A stretch of 5,712 nt of DNA, taken from an uncultured Clostridia bacterium. Its GTDB lineage: Bacteria > Bacillota > Clostridia > Christensenellales > Borkfalkiaceae. A program made the position numbers and the translations under genes. The notes under the pieces were generated by a model, which worked only from the letters and a program-made list of their open reading frames with translations, was not told the origin of the DNA and ran no database searches. Each line of letters opens with the position of its first letter. Within the stretch, counting starts at the first letter, position 1. Positions 4,917-5,712 of this stretch are shown here, one piece after another. The stretch covers positions 1-5,712 of the forward strand of contig CANROI010000095.1 of assembly GCA_947632165.1 (NCBI GenBank). Direction: 5' to 3'.

Positions 4917-5712
4917 TTATACGGGATAGACGCCGCTCTTTGCCAGATCCGCGTCTACCCCCTCCCTGTTTGCCTTTCTCCACTTGAAGAAATTTTCGGC
5001 GACTTCGGGGAAGGAGGCGTAGGACAGCACATCCTCCTCCTGCGTATAGTAGCCCATCTCGATGACCTTGGCCTTGAGCTTTTCGTATTCGGGCTCCAAA
5101 TCGTCCGCGGGACGGTACGTGATCCGCTTCTCTCCTTTCAGGATCTTCTCCGCAACTTCTTCGTTGACGGGCATGGGAAGCTGGCCGTATTTACCCGCAA
5201 ACAGATCGCGGGTCTCTTTAGTGACCATCTTATACCGTTCGCCCATGACGACATTCATGACCGCCTGTGTGCCGACGATCTGCGAGCTGGGGGTTACAAG
5301 GGGCGGATAGCCGCAGTCCCGCCTTACATTGGGAACTTCGGCGAGCACTTCCTGAAGTTTATCCTCTTTGCCCGCCTTTTTGAGCTGGTTCATGAGGTTC
5401 GAGAGCATGCCGCCCGGCACCTGATAGATGAGCGTGTTGACGTCGACCTGCCGCACCTTCGGATTGAGCGCACCCTCTTTTTCAAGCTCCTGCGCAACTT
5501 TCTTGAAATGCTCCGCGATGGGAATGAGCCGATTCAAGTCGATCCCCGTGTCGTATTCGGTGCCCTTGAGGGTCGCGACAAGCGGTTCGGTCGCGGGCTG
5601 GGAAGTTCCGTTCCCGAGCGGCGAGAGCGCCGTGTCGACGATATCGACGCCCGCCTTGATCGCCATGAGGTTGACCATATCCCCCGTGCCCGTCGTGTTG
5701 TGGGTGTGGAGG
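4917..5712 (-). CDS. Biotin-dependent carboxyltransferase subunit (oxaloacetate decarboxylase alpha / pyruvate carboxylase B type), N-terminus outside window
   Basis: Only the C-terminal 264 or so residues are present, and the frame runs off the right edge without a start. The visible part begins L-H-T-H-N-T-T-G, which carries the HxH metal-ligand pair of the carboxyltransferase TIM barrel. Next come GVDIVDTALSPLGNGTSQPATE and the PYC/OADA C-terminal domain, with QVPGGMLSNL and a C-terminal EEDVLSYASFPEVAENFF segment. The family moves a carboxyl group between biotin and pyruvate/oxaloacetate or a related substrate. The carboxylated lysine of the barrel lies upstream and is not visible. The protein stops at about 35 residues past the family domain (SGVYPV) without the biotinyl (MKM) domain found at the end of full-length OadA, so a separate biotin carrier must be encoded elsewhere, as in many Clostridia and in the 5S subunit of transcarboxylase. 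Which substrate it uses cannot be decided here. Confidence 0.9.
   Translation of the reverse strand, partial: LHTHNTTGTGDMVNLMAIKAGVDIVDTALSPLGNGTSQPATEPLVATLKGTEYDTGIDLNRLIPIAEHFKKVAQELEKEGALNPKVRQVDVNTLIYQVPGGMLSNLMNQLKKAGKEDKLQEVLAEVPNVRRDCGYPPLVTPSSQIVGTQAVMNVVMGERYKMVTKETRDLFAGKYGQLPMPVNEEVAEKILKGEKRITYRPADDLEPEYEKLKAKVIEMGYYTQEEDVLSYASFPEVAENFFKWRKANREGVDADLAKSGVYPV

Overview
All recognisable genes lie on the minus strand, so the window reads right to left. It looks like a piece of a Clostridia-like Bacillota chromosome of moderate-to-high GC. The evidence is the gene order (HI0933-family flavoprotein, CMP kinase, PlsC, IspH fused to ribosomal protein S1), strong AGGAGG-type ribosome binding sites, a textbook sigma-A promoter, and a carboxyltransferase subunit with no attached biotin domain. 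The IspH-S1 fusion in particular is a known trait of many Clostridia. The exact lineage cannot be fixed from this sequence alone.

Layout in transcription order. (1) 5712-4917: the C-terminal part of a biotin-dependent carboxyltransferase (oxaloacetate decarboxylase alpha / pyruvate carboxylase B type), cut by the window edge and followed by a hairpin at 4903-4881. (2) 4861-3641: a complete BaiN/YhiN (HI0933) family flavoprotein. (3) 3634-3606: a perfect-consensus sigma-A promoter (TTGACA, 17 nt, TATAAT) starting six bases after the flavoprotein stop. (4) 3557-2550: one reading frame that fuses a complete AroH-class chorismate mutase to a complete CMP kinase. (5) 2550-1831: a PlsC-type acyltransferase whose start overlaps the previous stop (TGATG). 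(6) 1826 to beyond position 1: IspH fused in frame to ribosomal protein S1, cut in the fourth S1 domain.

Genes 3 to 6 look like one operon driven by the consensus promoter. They combine aromatic amino acid synthesis (chorismate to prephenate), pyrimidine nucleotide supply (CMP to CDP), phospholipid synthesis (phosphatidic acid), isoprenoid synthesis (HMBPP to IPP/DMAPP) and translation (S1). The grouping echoes the widespread aroA-cmk-rpsA neighbourhood, but here two pairs of neighbours have become single polypeptides.

The most interesting observations are the AroH-Cmk fusion with almost no linker and the apparent second layer of expression signals inside the ispH part of the ispH-rpsA gene. 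These signals are a sigma-A-like promoter with an extended -10 (1285-1257), a GC hairpin (1057-1040), a perfect AGGAGG (1027-1022) and an in-frame ATG (1010-1008) exactly where a free S1 would begin. Together they suggest that free S1 could be made in addition to the fusion protein. No tRNA, rRNA, CRISPR array or mobile element was seen. The longest gene-free stretch is the 83-nt promoter region 3558-3640. All long open frames on the plus strand are antisense shadows.
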